DNA of 7,119 nt from Prevotellaceae bacterium. Lineage in GTDB: Bacteria > Bacteroidota > Bacteroidia > Bacteroidales > UBA932. The notes below the pieces were generated by a model. It ran no database searches and was not told where the DNA came from. It saw only the letters and a list, made by a program, of their open reading frames with translations. The stretch is from the NCBI GenBank assembly GCA_031275145.1, contig JAISPE010000011.1, positions 1-7,119 of the forward strand. The letters run 5' to 3'. The first letter of the stretch is position 1. The number at the start of each line of letters is the position of its first letter. Shown here piece by piece: positions 6,689-7,119 of the stretch. The position numbers were made by a program, and so were the translations under genes.

Positions 6689-6713
6689 TCGTGCATTAAT
6701 TCGCCAGAAGCAT

Positions 6714-6881
6714 TTAGAATTGAGTCGGCGGCTTGTATTTCAGTACGTCTATTAATCCATATCTGTCGATTAATGTTTCGTATGCCTGCTGTCCATACAG
6801 GCTACTGCGCCGCCGGCTCTTGCGCCTACAGTATCGGTTCAGCTGTTTTGACATGTACCGTCTCAAGTGTCGGGGTTCTGC
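6714..6881 (-). pseudogene. ltrA: C-terminal remnant of group II intron reverse transcriptase/maturase
   Basis: The minus frame from 6881 to the TAA at 6714-6716 encodes 55 residues. It begins AEPRHLRRYMSKQL, continues through a strongly basic run (CRRKSRRRSS) and ends LYGQQAYETLIDRYGLIDVL plus about ten residues. Group II maturases end in a similar pattern: an aromatic/basic helix (R.L..W..RKH), a basic loop, then (Y)P..YLYETLGLIRL. The stop lies 25 bases before domain V, as expected. Upstream in the same frame are TAG (6882-6884) and TGA (about 30 bases further on), and no reverse-transcriptase motifs (such as YADD) are seen in any frame up to 7119, so the gene is truncated and inactive here. 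The assignment relies on pattern and position together; the residue match alone is weak. Confidence 0.5.
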
Positions 6882-6948
6882 CTACTGTGTCCGTGCGAGT
6901 GAAGATACTCACGTATCTTTTCCTTTATTTTTTTCCCATGCCTTTTTA

Positions 6949-6971
6949 CCGGGATGGATGACCTGTCCCGG
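6949..6971. repeat. Perfect inverted repeat CCGGGA/TCCCGG
   Basis: CCGGGA (6949-6954) and TCCCGG (6966-6971) can form a perfect six-pair, GC-rich stem with an 11-base loop on either strand. No T-run follows on either strand, so it is not an intrinsic terminator. It lies on the 5' side of the maturase remnant as read on the minus strand and could be part of the intron RNA fold or of the sequence the remnant joined. The rest of 6985-7119 is AT-rich with no feature I can support. Confidence 0.4.
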
Positions 6972-7119
6972 AGTATGCGGCTAACAGTCACGTTAACGAT
7001 AAATAAAAAATACGAACCGGTAAAGCAAATCATGTTATAGTTCATCATTTAAAATCTTTGAATGTATCATGTTTGGAATAATAATCTAATGCTAAGATAT
7101 AATCATCAATTTTAGCATC

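Larger units (their letters stand above)
6606..6881 (-). mobile_element. 3' portion of a group II intron (degraded), minus strand
   Basis: Reading the minus strand from 6881 down: the last codons of a maturase-like frame (stop at 6714-6716), 25 bases later a canonical domain V, then a domain VI-like hairpin, and an end CTCTAC with the terminal AC expected of group II introns at 6606 (or 6611). This order (maturase end, DV, DVI, AC end) is the standard arrangement. The consensus 5' end GTGYG and domains I-III are not visible up to the window edge, and the maturase frame is interrupted upstream, so this is either a 5'-truncated remnant or a copy whose first part lies beyond 7119. The 6881 boundary marks only the end of the recognisable frame. 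Confidence 0.75.

Noticed and set aside
6902..6932. Stem AAGATAC/GTATCTT with a TCAC loop followed by a T-rich stretch on the plus strand
   Set aside because: It looks like a terminator, but the T-run directly after the stem is interrupted by CC and no plus-strand gene precedes it; it lies next to the intron remnant and may belong to its fold.
6665..6984. Plus-strand open frames of 98 and 83 codons
   Set aside because: They lie antisense to the intron domain V and maturase remnant, are rich in Cys, Ser and Arg, and resemble no protein; the minus-strand reading explains the sequence better.
7045..7119. Minus-strand open frame running in from the window edge to a TGA at 7045-7047 (24 residues ending SKHDTFKDFK)
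   Set aside because: It could be the end of a gene beyond the window, and the composition is protein-like, but 24 open codons occur often by chance and no family is recognisable.
1..7119. CRISPR arrays, tRNA or rRNA genes
   Set aside because: No regularly spaced direct repeats and no tRNA or rRNA signatures were seen on either strand.

Overview
The window looks like a chromosomal segment from a member of the Bacteroidota (Bacteroidales- or Flavobacteria-like). The evidence is a promoter of the Bacteroidota type (TTTG and TATCTTTG, 21 bases apart), the lack of Shine-Dalgarno sequences before starts, two lipoproteins with Bacteroidota-style signal peptides, and protein families typical of that phylum. 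All assignments come from reading the sequence and from recalled family knowledge; no database search was made.

Layout. Bases 1-123 hold the C-terminal end of an upstream gene, probably an Rpn/PD-(D/E)XK-type nuclease. After a roughly 130-base intergenic region with a good promoter, a two-gene unit follows: a GH123-family lipoprotein (256-1998, probable beta-N-acetylgalactosaminidase) and a BtuF/FepB-like substrate-binding lipoprotein (1995-3122), joined by a 4-base GTGA overlap. Next come a dihydroorotate-dehydrogenase-like flavoprotein lacking the usual catalytic Cys/Ser (3185-4162), a conserved hypothetical protein with a UvrD-tail-like SH3/Tudor segment (4207-4755), and xseA-xseB (4775-6395), the two subunits of exonuclease VII, overlapping by 11 bases. 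All are on the plus strand with small gaps, so they may be partly co-transcribed. A hairpin plus T-run at 6486-6517 may end the xseAB transcript.

The last 724 bases (6396-7119) hold no intact gene. Instead they contain, on the minus strand, the 3' end of a group II intron: a textbook domain V (6656-6688), a domain VI-like hairpin ending in the expected AC, and just upstream the last 55 codons of what looks like a maturase whose frame is broken further upstream. The 5' part of the intron is not visible. From about 6985 to 7119 the sequence is AT-rich and I recognise nothing firm in it.

Functionally, the first pair suggests surface or periplasmic glycan breakdown plus ligand capture. The second half is DNA repair (exonuclease VII) with a neighbour that may share that theme. 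Both window edges carry mobile-element-like sequence. I saw no clear evidence of a new multi-gene defence or similar system; the most notable items are the intron remnant, the coupled glycosidase/binding-protein pair and the active-site departures in the DHOD-like and XseA proteins.
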